Counted from the stretch's first letter, positions 12,080 to 24,708 are shown. The stretch: 64,000 nt of DNA from Allodiplogaster sudhausi (GCA_945643635.1 CALZFC010000249.1:844501-908500), one strand, 5' to 3'. Translations and numbers: made by a program. Notes: generated by a model from the letters alone, not told the origin.

Positions 12080-13828
12080 TTATTTAAATATTTTGTTGCT
12101 AAATAGTTGGAGTCTATGTCGACAAACGTTGCCAATCGTCGGGCCGTTGACGGTCGACGGAATCTTCATGTTAATCGAGCCGCTCGAGCCAATGTGCGTG
12201 CCCCCCGTCATGGAGGTGGAGGGGTCTGCAAAAAAAAGAGAGATACTCAACATGTCCTGTGGATATAAGTAGTGGAATTAATTAGAGGAATTAATTAGTG
12301 GTATTAATTAGAGGAATTAATTAGTGGTATTAATTAGAGGAATTAATTAGTGGTATTAATTAGAGGAATTAATTAGTGGTATTAATTAGAGGAATTAATT
12401 AGTGGTATTAATTAGAGGAATTAATTAGTGGTATTAATTAGAGAAATTAATTAGTGGTATTAATTAGAGGAATTAATTAGTGGTATTAATTAGAGGAATT
12501 AATTAGTGGAACTATTTGATTAATTTCATCAAATAAACATCCCTCTCACCGGTAATGACGCGTCCGCTGAAGAAGGGCGGACCATCGTAGGGCTGATCCG
12601 GCGTCCAATCGAGAGGCGCGTCGTCCGGAATGTTATTGGCCTCAATTATTTTTATATTTGTAACAATATTAATCCTTTAATAAAAATTTATTAACTTAAA
12701 CTTATTTTTAAAAAAATAAAGAAATAAAAGTTGTTTAAAAAAATATTTCAAATTAATTGTGTATTAAAATAATAATATTAAACGGACGATCGCAATCTTG
12801 CGGAGGATGCGGTAGATTCCGTCGTAGTCGGGGACGTGTTCATACGTCAGCTCATCCACGTAGCGCAGGATGCGTCTGAAGAACAAGCAAATACAATAAA
12901 TAGAATATCATTAGAAACAATTATTGATTTATTTTTTTTCCGAAAAAAATTTTATTTTCAACATTTCCGCCATAATTTGTCACGGAAGGGTTTACTTTCT
13001 GACATTGTTTCCATCTACCCCGCCATCCATATATATGTATACCATAGTTTCTCTATTAGTACCCCCCCCCCTTTATTAGAACCCCCTCCTCTAATAGTAC
13101 CCCCATCTGAAAATGCCATTGAAAAAAAGAACCTCTCCCTCTAGTAGAACCCCCCTCCAACAGTAACCCCCCCCCCAAAATTGGCTAGTACTTCAGCTCT
13201 AGATCTACATCGTATAGATTCTGGAGGCATGGGGTGCTCTTACCAATGAACTGATACCAAATTCATGAAAAATCTGTTGTAAAACAGATATTCCAGTGAT
13301 GATTCCATTGAATTCGGGCTACGATCCTTCTTTTTTTGGGAATAAAATGTTGTTATTAAACTTTTAGTGTCTCACATTGAAAAATAGTACCCCTCCCCCT
13401 AATAGAACCCCTCTCTAATAGTGCCCCTCCTCCGCAAGGGTATTGAAAAATAGAACCCCCTGGGTACTAATAGAGAAAATACGGTATTCATATGTAAGTG
13501 GCGTTTTGTTCTGTACGAATTCACGTGAGCTTTTCCTGAATTCATCAGTCAGACTGTCTGTTTTTGTTCATATTGAACGGTGACCTCGACCCATTCTTTG
13601 TCTGCCATCAGACAGGTCGTTAATGAAAAGCGTTCTTGCGCCACTTCCCACTCCCATTCTCGCAACGAAGAAACCGGACCAGCTTCGTTACAAAAATTAC
13701 GTACCGGTACTCACGAATCGGCGCGCCCTGCAACTCCTTGTCGAGGACCTGTAAAAAGAAATAGAAATAGAATTATGTAGAATATGAAATAGAGACCGAG
13801 AGATAGAGAATGATGAGGGAGGGAGAGC

Positions 13829-13902
<74 letters not shown>

Positions 13903-16900
13903 GAAAGAAATGAAACAAAGCTGACGTCATCCTTCCTAAAGTCCTTCTTCATCTTGAGGACGGCTTCGCGATCCTTTGGCTGCAAATGGGCATTTGCAAA
14001 TCATATCTAAGAAAATTTTGATTAATCAGTCAAAATTGTTTTTTTTTCTGATTAAGAAAGAATTTGCTACTTTGTCAAATAATATTAGAACGAGTCGCAG
14101 AATTTGTATTCTTTTTTTTCTTTGTATTCCTTCTGACATTTTTTTTATATACCTAATTGTAAGCATATTTAACTTTTCTACTCATTGTCACAAACCCACA
14201 TTGACATTTCGCTTTTATACTCATTGTCAAACCCACATTGACATTTTGGTTTTCTACTCATTGTCAAACCCACATTGACATTTCGCTTTTCTACTCATTG
14301 TCAAGCCCACATTGACGTTGCGCCACGGCAGCGAGCCCGTGGTCCACTCGAGTACCATGTACATCCAGCTTTCCACGTCGTCACGACTGAAAACAAGAAG
14401 ATGTCTAGTATCTCTGCTTATAATTGTTTTCTTCTTTCATCATTTCAGATGTTTCAAGTTGAGTTTTAATTATTGTTTTTTTTGCGATAATAATAGTAAA
14501 ATAATTGATTGATTATTTTTGTTTCACAAGATTTTTTTCTACCGGCTCTGCTCAATGTTCTTGTGGACGTTGTTGGACGCATAGCGGACGGTGCCACGGA
14601 AGGGCGCCATGTCCCTCATCGGCTTGATCTGCCCCGCCTCGTCTCTGATTTTTTATTATTTTACAATTTATTCACCTTCTTGAAGTGGTGCTAATTTTTA
14701 ATTCGTTGTTAGTATTATGCAAAAAATATTTCTTAGCAATCTTATTTTTTCATTCATTATTAGTATTTTCACCCTAAAAATGTTTTTTTTTAAATTTAAT
14801 TTTAGAAAGAATAGAAGAAAGAGATTTACTGACAGGTACTTGCGGCAGAGGCCAAAGTCGAGGATGAACACGGTGTTCGCGGCGCCATCCTTGGCGCGGC
14901 CGGCCGCGAAGTTGGGCGGCTTGATGTCCCGATGGAGGAAGCCCATCTGAACATGGCGTCAATTTTTTTTGATTTAATTGAATTCTACAGTAAGAGCGCA
15001 GGCGCTTGATTATTCAGTCAAATGAAACAATAAATATTCTTCCCACGAAGCGTCCGTGATTTGGGATAATAGTTCATATTTTTTATAGCCGGTATGAGTA
15101 ATTAAAAGTTCGAATTGCCCCCGCCTGCCTGGGAGGAGGCACTCTCTTTATTTCGCAGGTTGCACAAGCCCGTTACATAAAAATAAAATGAGAGCGCGAG
15201 AGGTTTTGAAATCTGGCATCATTTTTCGGCGTTTCTCCTTTTACACACTTTGTGCAAGTCTCTTATGCCCGCGAGACACTGCTCGGCACTGCGGAGTGCC
15301 GTGTTGAGCGAGAACTTGTGGTGAGGACGATCGCCGCGGAGGTCCCACATGTTCCGGTGGATCTAGTACGAGAATTTTTTTTTTCAAAAAAAAGAGGAAA
15401 AAATGGAGTCTTTGCTGAAATGATTCCAAGCGTGAGTGCCGTGTTGTTCTAATTAAATAAAATATTAATTAGATATTAAAAATAAGAATTCCCGACCAAT
15501 TGCATGGCGAGGAAAAAGAAGCGGCCTTCCGCGGTGCCTCGGTCGAAGACGGCGACGAAGAACGGCGACTTGCTTGCGAGGGCGTTCGCGAGCACCTTCT
15601 GCTCCATGCGATGGAGCTGAAGGAAAATACAGTCAATAAAAATAGTTAATTTAAATATATTTTTTAATAGTCGTTAAATTGTCGTTATAATTAACTCATA
15701 ATTTCGTTTTCCATGCTATCGAGCTGAACTCATGTCCTTAACCCTTTTTTTTGTAGACATTGTCATCTTGTTACACCGAGTCACTGTTTCATTTTGGTTT
15801 ACTCTTACATTAGCGGTGCTTTTGTTTGTCTTTACTTAGTTCACCGGCATTTCGGATTCATTTTTATATTTAGGGACTTTGCATTTTTTGAGCTTTCCTT
15901 TATGTAGGAGTGTTATTCGCATTTGTTGTAATTCTATGCTGGGAGCTCGCTTCTTCCGTGTTCTCGCTCTTGATCCATATATCATCATAATAACATAAAT
16001 ACGTACATATGTGTTTCTTACCGTTCGCTATGTCTGAAGTACCGACTAATAAACGACTGCTATTCCTTTTGTAAAGAATAGGACTTTCATACGTGTTACA
16101 AAGTGTAAATTGAGGAGTTGTATAATATTCGAATTCGATTTGGAGTGACTTGGTGTAACGGAAAGAAGCGGACGGGGAAGTGTTGAACCCGCTGTTAGCT
16201 CCCGGAAACATTCTTGAATCGACCTTTGCTACTTCGCCTTTTGCTCCCTCGTTCTCTCGCTAGGGGGTTGCCCTGCACTTCCTCCTTGTTTACAAGTCTC
16301 TCTGTTTTTCTTGTGTGTTATACAGCGCTGGAGGGGTGGGGGGGGGTATTACTTGACCGCTATATACATATTGTCTGGGTGTTGTTTCCCAGCTGTTGTC
16401 TGTTCCAGGTGTTGTCTGGGTGTTTTCTCTAAACTATTTCCTATTTCATTTTCGTCTCCTAGGACTTATTTTATTCCCTTTCTCTTATTTATTTGCTTCA
16501 CTTTCAAAGTTTACTTTCAGTGTCAATGTCTTGTTAATATTTTTCTTGTAAATGGTGTTACAATTGAATGCACGAATTATATCTAATACGCATTCATAAA
16601 TGAATAATTACATTAACTGCATATGCTAATATAGATGGTTGTTTTCAATCAAGATATGTTGATGTATTGAAGTTACAGTCATCGGAATGACTTCTCATCA
16701 ATACGCATATATGTATATGTATGTAATTTTGAAATTACTTTCCACTTTCCTCTTGAAATCCATCTCAACGTTGTTTTTTTTCAATTTTCATTCCACAATA
16801 AACGATCTGCGTTTTTATGTGCACCGATATTTTCATTGTTATTTCTTGATTGTTTCCCTGAAACGATCGGTTGATCCATTGGATGTCGAGTTCTTCTTCT

Positions 16901-17297
16901 TCTTCTTCTTCTGACCTGCTTCTTGCAGTCGACCGTTTCGACCTTGATGGCGACTTCAATGTTATCCGATTGACGATGGGCGAGAAACACAGCGCCGAAG
17001 CCGCCCTTTCCAATCGTCTGCACAATCTGAAAATATTTTGGACTTTTATTAGTTATTATTATTATTACTGACTTTTTATTCTTTATTTAACCTAAGATTC
17101 TCAAAGAAATTTTTTTTGAAGACCTTAAAAGTAAGGAAAAACATCTGATTAATTTTAACCTTATAATTGTGCTTCTGTCCGATGATCAATTCGCCCTCTT
17201 TCGGGAGAAAATCTTTCTGAAAATAATTTTTTGAGTACACAAAAATTATATATTTAATTTATTGTCTAAATTAAATATGGAGGACCTTAGCAGCCAT
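12080..17297 (-). CDS. CK1/TTBK-like serine/threonine protein kinase
   Basis: Minus-strand exons join in phase: 17286-17297 (start MAAK), 17160-17216, 16916-17026, 15497-15616, 15249-15362, 14834-14946, 14543-14644, 14317-14386, 13926-13979, 13705-13748, 12788-12875, about 12545-12646 and a last exon ending near 12080. The protein has the glycine loop [10 protein letters not shown], the ATP lysine in VAIKVE, the hinge region FLAMQL, the catalytic loop [11 protein letters not shown], the metal site DFGLCRKY, then [17 protein letters not shown] and GSLPW, which are CK1-clan signatures as in tau-tubulin kinase-like genes expanded in nematodes. Key catalytic residues are present, so it appears active. 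Nematode members are often sperm-enriched, which would fit the MSP neighbour, but that is inference. The last exon could instead splice from near 12146 to a small exon ending TYDNKE near 11895. Confidence 0.88.
12272..12512. repeat. 26-bp minisatellite in the kinase intron
   Basis: About nine head-to-tail copies of a 26-bp unit made of two related 13-mers (GGAATTAATTAGT and GGTATTAATTAGA) lie in the last or second-last kinase intron. There are no unique spacers, so it is not a CRISPR array. Confidence 0.9.
13042..13484. mobile_element. MITE with TA target duplication (Tc1/mariner-type)
   Basis: Left end CCATAGTTTCTCTATTAGTA and right end TACTAATAGAGAAAATACGG are inverted near-complements, flanked by TA (13040-13041 and 13485-13486). 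The ~443-bp interior has reiterated runs of C preceded by TAGAAC or TAGTAC (for example TAGAACCCCCCTCC) and no coding capacity. It lies in a kinase intron. Confidence 0.7.
13540..13700. repeat. Dispersed repeat, possible LTR end, related to 22590-22760
   Basis: This stretch shares GCCATCAGRCAGGT, a TTAAWRAAAGCGTT segment, TTGCGCCA and AGCTTCGT, in order, with 22665-22755. The second copy has an AATAAA at the matching site. The pattern (poly(A) signal, short tail, ending near CA) resembles the 3' half of an LTR, but no full element is visible. Confidence 0.45.
13800..13905. repeat. GA microsatellite in a kinase intron
   Basis: This is a (GA)n tract with few interruptions between two kinase exons. 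Confidence 0.9.
14170..14320. repeat. ~38-bp tandem repeat that carries a splice donor
   Basis: About four copies of a unit containing ACTCATTGTCAAACCCACAT and TGACATTTCGCTTTTCT. Read on the minus strand, the last copy contains the kinase 5' splice site (exon ends at 14317, donor GTCAAT), so each further copy repeats a near-identical GTCAATGTGGG sequence inside the intron. Confidence 0.75.
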
Positions 17298-20020
17298 CGC
17301 TCGGGCTGACCGCTGCTTGTCGAAGTAGGAAGGAGGAACTGACAACGAGGCTGGCCTTCCTCCCTCAGCAACGCGAGACGTGAGAATTCTGAGAAACTAC
17401 TCAGCATGACCTTATGTAAGGAAATAATACTACGAACTTAAGTGCAAACACTTCAATTTTGCAACTTGAAGGGCTTCATATGTGCACATGCAGAGTTCAA
17501 AATATTTCCTTTTCTTACCTTTGCATATACAATTGGACCATTTAAGCATGTAAGATTTCTGAAGTGAAAGCTTGTAGAATACTTTTCATTTATGTTAACC
17601 CTGTTGCTCACACCAACTGCATGTTTAGATGTTTTACCCATGATACGTGGCTTCGGCTTGGATTCTTAGTACTGACAATGAGGTTTCATGGTTTCATGGT
17701 TTACTCATTCATCAGAATTTTTCTTACTTTTTCATAATTGTAACAAAAAAAAACATTTTAGGTCTCTTCGGCCCCTAGTCTAATGCATTAAGTCACGGTT
17801 GTTTACAATACGAATGACTCTGCTCTTTTTAAATTGCCAATCAATGTCCATTTCACTTTTTGATGCATAGTTTCTCACGAGCTGTCATGCGGCAACGTGT
17901 CAAGCCTTGGTTTGCTTGGGCAGCTTTAATTTTTATCATCATCTTGCTGCCATCTTGCTTATTTATTTATTTATTTACTATTCGTCACTCATGTTATTTC
18001 TTGCTTTAATTCCAATTCGGATTATCAACAACAGTTGATTCCTTTTTTATCGGTCTTCTTCCCCTTTCCTTCTCAACTCTCATCTCTTTCTCTTCCACGG
18101 CCCGCGCTCGTTTCCCCGCCAGCTCGAACGGATTTCAACGGTAAATCCGAGCGCAAGAGCGCCCGCGGAGTTGAGAGTTTCACGCGCCGTCGCCTTCTCT
18201 CTTCTCTCTTCTCTACTTTTCTCTTCCACACCCACTCCGCACTTCCTCACTACTCTACTCTAGCATAAGGCGCAAGGCCTTACCGTTATTCCCCTCTTTT
18301 TCTCCTTCATTTCCATTCCGTTTTTCTTTGCTTTCTTCCTCCCGTTCAGGGTTTCGATTTTTCTTTTTCTTTATTTTCTTCATCCTCCCTCCCTTACCAG
18401 CTTTCAGCTTTACTACAGTCAACTGCTTTCATTATCTTCGAGCTCTAGATCTTGTGTCTACTTCTATTGATCTCATTCACGAGTAACCGTTGAACTAGGA
18501 CAATTTGGAGATCCATTGAAGATATAAATCGTTGTTGTTTCACTCGATGCCGTCTTGGAGCACATGTCATATTGAAGGGAATCAAACGAGTCAGCGAGTT
18601 GCACCTTTTATTGATCGCTCAAGATGAGCCAGAGTCTAAGCAGGGAATTCCGCACAATAGTATTCAAGTAACAAAGACAAAGAAAGCTGCCTAAATCATC
18701 GAAATTAAACGATATAATACATTGCGAATAGTAATCACAGATAGCTGTGCACCCAGTGCTCAGCATAATACTATAGACGAATGCGTAGAAATACAGACCT
18801 CGTACATACAGATCAAGGGAGAAGGGAGTGACACTCGTAATAACAAAAATAAAGGGGAAGAGTCCCTTTTACAAGGGGTAGCTTCCACTCGCCCACAATG
18901 ATGTGGAGGGAGCTCTAGCCCCAGTCTTCTCACAATCAGTTGCAAACCTGTGCAGCTCGGTGGCTTCTTCGTTCCCATCTCGGCTTTTGCCGTACTCCTC
19001 TTTAAGTTCGTCTCGCCCTTCTATTATATACAAACAAAGGATGTCTTGTACTCTTTCATGTTGTCTAGGCAATTATCTATTTTCTTCAAAATGTACTGAC
19101 TTAGTTGCAGACAAAAACATATATATTTTTCTCTCTCACGCTTTCACTTTCAGTGGCACGTCCCATGGCAATGCTATGTACATATATGTAGCTAACGGAA
19201 AATTGGTTCTGTTTTTCATTTCATTTTCTCACGCTAAAGTTAGTACATTCTTAGGAATACGCCAGGAAGGAAGAAATTCATGCATACATACAAGATCCAT
19301 TTACGTATATCGACTATTAAAAGAAAGACCAAAATAAACCACTACAGTTCAATTGTACGACAAAGAAACGAGTTTTCTTCTTCTGTTTCACCAATCTATC
19401 GGTAATAGTACTTCGAGAATCGTGCCAAAAAAGTGAGCAGAATAAGGACTCGATTTTACGTCCCTCGACATTGTCAATCATTCACATTGCAATAATATTT
19501 GGTATAAGAAAAGTTTGGATACTAAATTCGCAGGCGCAACAAACAAGTTTTTCGCAACATTGCAGTTCGAAGGACAAATATTAGTTTGTCTAACCAACTT
19601 ACATACACCGACGATTCTATTCGTTTCGCGAATAAAGGAATAGAAAAGGCATATCAAAATGTAACTATGACGTATTGTCTTAAATGAAAGAACATCGAAG
19701 TTTACAATAATGTTTGATAAGGAATAAAAGAGCATTTTGCCTTTTGTCCTTTATCGGAAACTTCTATGTTAATGGACAACAGAAATTATTACTAACATGC
19801 GAAAGAGATTCTCCATATTTTCTTTAAAACACGCGGTATGTTATATTCTACAGCATAAGGATGCCTTTTAACTATATGTATGTGTAATTAAAAATTACCT
19901 TTGAAATACTACTGGCAAGCTGTTGATAATGCTCCGCCTTTATGCTCATTGTCAAGATCCTGCATTGTTTGAAGTGTCTTTGAGGTAGATCGTATCTTGG
20001 TGCGACTTTCGACGGTCGTG
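17298..20020. other. Intergenic, no supported gene
   Basis: This region is CT-rich then AT-rich. Open frames at 18903-19337 (+) and 18869-19072 (-) have no recognised motif or splice partners. TTTATTTATTTATTTA occurs near 17958. Confidence 0.4.
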
Positions 20021-22115
20021 ATGTCGTTCTTTGACTTCTACCAATCGCTCGGTTCCAACTTCCGCATATTCGCGGAGCCTCCTCTCTGCATGATCTATTG
20101 CTTCATCCTTTTCTGCCTACTTCGTTCACGGGATTCCTCTCTCCGCTCTACATTTTTCGTCATTTTTCATGCCACTGGTACAACTGCTTTAACATTTTAG
20201 TCTAGGAATACCTTTGTCACAGTTTGGCATAATTATTCCCATTGGCTTCTTTAATTGTTTTGTTTAAATCTACGCTTGAACTTCCTGCCGGGATATCTGC
20301 GATTGTTCTGGTAATTTGCGACGGACTCATTTATCTCTACCACGATCAAAACGTCACAATGAATTACGCCTGGCTGATCTACTTCTCTCAAGTAAGCAGG
20401 AAGTTAACTTCGCTTGCAATAGCTAGTAATTACCTTTCTTCAGATGGGAAAGGATGCTGGAGGAATCGGTCAAATGCTGGGCTATACTCTCATGTCAATC
20501 AATCGATACATGGTTCTGCGACGCGCAGGAGAACATACAAATGTGAGACAAATCTGAGAGAGTAGGCCTACCGCCGCTGGCAAAAAAAAACTCATCCAAT
20601 CTGATATGACCGAGAGCAAAGATACAATTTAGAATATTGCAGCATTCAAATTAGTAGTTTGAGGGCTTCACCTGGAGATCTGTTGTCGTCGTATTACTGC
20701 TGCGATTTGTGCTTCCGAGCGCCATGCAGGTCTACAAGATAACGGTTAGAAATATACACATTGACGATGTTTTTTAAACAAATATTTCATGCATCGGCAT
20801 GTAGATTTATGCAGATATGAAGATTTATTTACAAATGTTTTACATGTTCTTTTATGAACAAATCTTTTATGAACTAGTTCTGTACTATAATGGCTGCATA
20901 TCTTTAATGCCTCATTTCAACAATAGTATATTGGAATATAAAAGCTCATTGGTCAAGTTCCTTTAGATCGCTTCTATTTTAAGTTTGATATAATGTGGAC
21001 GAACAAGACATTTGATGGCGAATGCCGAGTGCAGGACTACGGTATGCCATTCGCACACGCCAGAGTCAGTCCTCAGTAGGTCAAAGAGCGTTCAGCTCAT
21101 CGTCTTATAATGACAGTTCGTCTTGTAGATTGCAAGAATCATCTTTGCTGTAATCGCCTCCGTATCTTTAGTGCTTACAATGTCATTCAACTGTGCTACA
21201 TTATGCATTCTCAAGAAAGCAAGAGAAATGGTCTGTTTTTGCTACGTAGAGCACTTTGTATGTACTTTAGCAAAGCATTCTTCACTTAACAATAGCCATC
21301 TGCTCCCTGAATAACTGTTGAATGATTTGCAGCAAAAGAGTGTGGGTTCAAAGCTGCAGATGAGGCTGCATTACTATACGATGATCATGTGTGCCATCTT
21401 CCTTCTCAACATCTTATACCACATTCTCACAGAGAATCTCAGCATGAAGGCCATCCTCGGCCTCAATGTCAGTGGATTATGTAAAGTGCTGTATTGGAAT
21501 ATCGGAATTCGGTTTTTTTAAGTTTAAAACTCAAGCTGTCCAAGTAAATATCCAAGAATTGTATGCAACATTTGCTCATTACTTCAGACGAAATTCCAGA
21601 CAAATCACATGCTTTATGAAAATACTGTGCTAACATTGTCACGATGTCAAATGAGTGTTGTTCATGGCAATATTTGTAGTATGGTGCAACCAAAAGCTAT
21701 AGTACTTCCAGATATTCTGGATAATCGGAGTGACCGTCTTTGCTTCGCCGGCTCTATTGCTTGTAATGTCGACGCCTTCAAGAACTGCTGTCGTCAATGG
21801 CATTCTCGCTCTCTTGCCAGGTTCGGCGAATTGTAAAACCGTTCATAACAAACGATGTCTCTGAAATCCCTAGGTACCGGGATAATTGTTCTATCCATAA
21901 TTAATTGAACTATAATTATTGCTACAAAAATCGGATCAATAATTACTTTCTTGGCATTTCATTGAATAGAGAGTGGTGATTAGAGCTCTAGAGAATTTTT
22001 AGAGCCCCTGATAAAACACAAGTCTCTGTAAGGTGTCGCGCGGAAGTGGCTGAAGAGTCGAAAGACAAAGCCAGTCAATCAGTCAACTACGCAATCTTCA
22101 TCAACTCCACAGTGA
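20021..22115 (+). CDS. Srv-like seven-transmembrane chemoreceptor (one frame break)
   Basis: Exons on the plus strand: 20021-20177 (MSFFDFYQSLG, then TM1 PPLCMIYCFILFCLL), about 20226-20391, 20443-20548, about 20672-20730, about 20976-21065, 21130-21233, about 21353-21470, 21701-21816 and 22033-22115. Motifs include MSINRY in the third helix region, IIFAVIASVSLVLTMSFN, TMIMCAIFLLNILYHIL, IFWIIGVTVFASPALLLV, and a basic Ser/Thr-rich tail ending QSSSTPQ. Such receptors detect environmental chemicals in sensory cilia. The Srv assignment rests on general topology and the SINRY motif and is tentative. Odd point: exon 1 ends in phase 1, but the exon from 20226 reaches a stop in every frame before the frame LPAGISAIVLVICDGL can be used, so a 1-2 nt indel is present. 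Confidence 0.6.
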
Positions 22116-22589
22116 CCACAATTCAATACATACATACGCTGGACATTGACATGTTCTTTTTGATCCTTAATATTTTTGTGAGGCCCACTTTAAGTATCCC
22201 GATATAGTTTGACATTGATTCAGCTATTAATCATTTATTTTGAACAAATCTGAAACCCACATTTGTCTCTCTTAAACACGCACTTTTTCCATGTGCTCTC
22301 GTGTTCTTGCTCAATGTACAGTAAGTTTTTTAGCACCCAGTGAAGATTGATCCTCCATACAAGCTGATGGCCAAAAAGCAGTAAAAGCTTTTATTTTAAG
22401 TATTACTGGTGTATTCTACGCATAACCATAGTGCACTTGCACCACAAAAATCTCGATTGGAAAAAGGTTCATGCAGATTCCCCTCTCATCCATCATTATC
22501 CCTTGCACTTTATGTTATGTATGCACTGAAGTGCATTATAATTATTCCATCACGAAATAATTAACGTTATTATTTCTTGACTTCATAAG

Positions 22590-22760
22590 TCAGTTCGCCA
22601 TGTCTCGCTCATGTTGAGTGGTGCCCCTTTCCCGTTCCCCCACCCTATTCTTCGGTTGCCATCAGGCAGGTGTTAAATAAAGCGTTGTTGCGCCAGTTCT
22701 CAGTCCCATTCACATCCGAACGAGGGAGAAGAAGCCGGAGAGCTTCGTAACAGCTTCGAA
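22590..22760 (+). repeat. Dispersed repeat, possible solo LTR fragment
   Basis: Related to 13540-13700 through a shared ordered series of short blocks, with AATAAA near 22675. The rest of 22120-23600 holds no supported gene. Confidence 0.45.
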
Positions 22761-23619
22761 TTTGGGTACTAAAGAAATGGCCATAAAATCCTTCTTTGGT
22801 CTACTTTGTCGGACTCGTTCCGGCTTCTTTCTTGTTGTAGGAATTTGATATTTTGCCAGGTTGATTTAGGTCGCAGTCGAATGTTCTGGCAAAATGTCAA
22901 GTCGATAGGACAAAGTTTATTATTGCCTAAATTTCTTATTTGTTTCTTTCGTTTTCTATGACTTTCGCTCTGCCGTTCGTTCTTTAGACTTCTCTTTACT
23001 CTTCTTCTTCTCCTAAGGATTATTAATCCAGATTGAGTGCGTTCGGAGTGTATGTTTTAAATAACATTAAATTCTTTCGCATGAACACCAACGCGAGCAT
23101 GGGCGGACGCTCGAAACACCACCTTTCCATCTTGCAATTCCACACATCATCTTCCCCTTTCCCCCCATAGAGATACAATCTTCCCCAACTGCCATTTTAC
23201 TTCACCGTAATTGAAATTCTGAGCATCAAATAATGGCAATAAGCTATATGGAGTAATATTTTTTGATGCAGGACAAAATGGATCAAACAAATAACAAAAT
23301 GGTAGATTACCCGACTGTTCTGCTTTTACGATGTTTAACACTATTATTTAATTGTTAAATATACATTTTTTTGCAAGGTTACTGTAAACTGTTGCTAGCA
23401 AATCATTAAACGTGATGCAGTAAAAAAGAATAAATAAATTGTTGTGCACTAAATGTCGTATAATATTTTTCGATTTTTCGATGTAATACAACAACAATAT
23501 TTGTTTGACTTATCAAACATTGTTTTTTGTGTTTGTCGTCAAATTTATCGATAATAAGGCATTAAATTTTCTTCGATCGCGAAATGCATTTTCTTGGCAC
23601 GAAATCACTTAAAAACAAG

Positions 23620-24038
23620 TTTTATTCTGATTTACGAAGTAAGCAGTTTTTCGATTTTGTAGCAGAGAATCGCAGCGTTTTCGGAGGGAAACGAGCACAG
23701 TGACTGCGAAGAACGCGACGCCGACCCAGAAGAACTGAACAGGTAATTTTCCTTCAGTAAGGCCGAAAAACTATTTTTATCAGATGTGGAAAAAATTTGT
23801 AGTACTATTAGAATAGATAATATAATTGAATTCAAATACTATTTCAGCAAATTACCGGAAATGTGTAGATCGGCTTCGGATTCGGCAGTGCTTCCTCTTG
23901 TGGAAAAGACAAACTGAAAATATATCGCATCTTTGGGAGATCTTTGGGATTTAGAACAGAAGGTAGAAAGGGGAAAACCTTGCAGGCGACTCCACGGCCT
24001 ACGAGGGCGAGAAGCACGAGGATGACGAGGGCGCCCAT
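23620..24038 (-). CDS. Small secreted/membrane peptide gene (inverted paralogue)
   Basis: Exon 1 (24038-23979) encodes MGALVILVLLALVGRGVACK, a signal peptide or signal anchor nearly matching the plus-strand gene at 24709. The next exons, about 23913-23856 and 23740-23620, have acceptor and donor sites, but their frame is uncertain and they do not resemble the plus-strand partner. The upstream promoter and leader are an inverted copy of the partner's, so the shared part ends after exon 1. Function is unknown. The gene may have acquired a new 3' part or be decaying. Confidence 0.45.
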
Positions 24039-24049
24039 CGCGGAGAGAA

Positions 24050-24700
24050 GAAGGAGAAGGGCGGAGTGTTATAGATGGCAGGCAGAATGAGGATTTACGG
24101 CAAGGATGCCCGCTTTTAAACGAATCTTTAGAAGATGAACTTTGAGGACAATTCAGAACCCAACAAATGTACTTTAAGTTTGATTTTCAAAAGGTGATAC
24201 ATAGTGTGCAGTTTTTCAATTTTAAACAAAGATTGTTTTGGCAATCGACATTTCATCTTAAATTTTATAATCAAATAAAAAAAAACTCAAAAATTTATTT
24301 TTTATTACCAGTCTAAATTACATAACAGAAAATGGGAAAAGAAAATCACAAGGAAAAATTCGATGATTTAGCCGAAAATTCTCCTCAAATTAAGATAAAA
24401 GTTCATCTGTCACAACAGTGATTTTTCCCAATTTTCCTGCATGGATTAAATACAATCATTACTGGCAAGTTTTATTTATTATACATGTTTAGAAATTTGA
24501 TCGTCAAGACATTTCCACGTAGAAAAATTGCATAAGTATCACCTTTCGAAGACTAAATTAAAAGTGCATTCATGGGGTTCTGAGTTGTTCTTAAAGTTCA
24601 TCGTCCAAGCTTTCCTATAAAAGCCGGCGTGCTAGCATTGATTCCTCATTCTGTCCCTTTTTATTCGCCTCTTCACCCCTTCTCTCTCTTCTCCTTCTTC
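24050..24700. repeat. Inverted duplication forming a divergent shared promoter
   Basis: Sequence upstream of both peptide genes is an imperfect inverted repeat with its axis near 24380. Matching blocks read outward on each side include GTATCACCTTT, GGGTTCTGA, AAAGTTCATC, CCTCATTCTG and CTTCTTCTCTCCGCG, the last directly before each ATG. Confidence 0.75.
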
Positions 24701-24708
24701 TCTCCGCG

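Noticed and set aside
12272..12512. Possible CRISPR array
   Set aside because: Repeats are contiguous without unique spacers, in a eukaryotic intron.
13697..14010. Open frames with Arg/Glu or Ser/Leu repeats
   Set aside because: Translation of a GA microsatellite inside a kinase intron.
15900..16211. 103-codon minus-strand frame in a kinase intron
   Set aside because: No family motif; intronic position and composition suggest chance.
18869..19337. 144-codon plus-strand frame and 67-codon minus-strand frame
   Set aside because: No recognisable motif, no supporting splice sites and no paralogue in the window.
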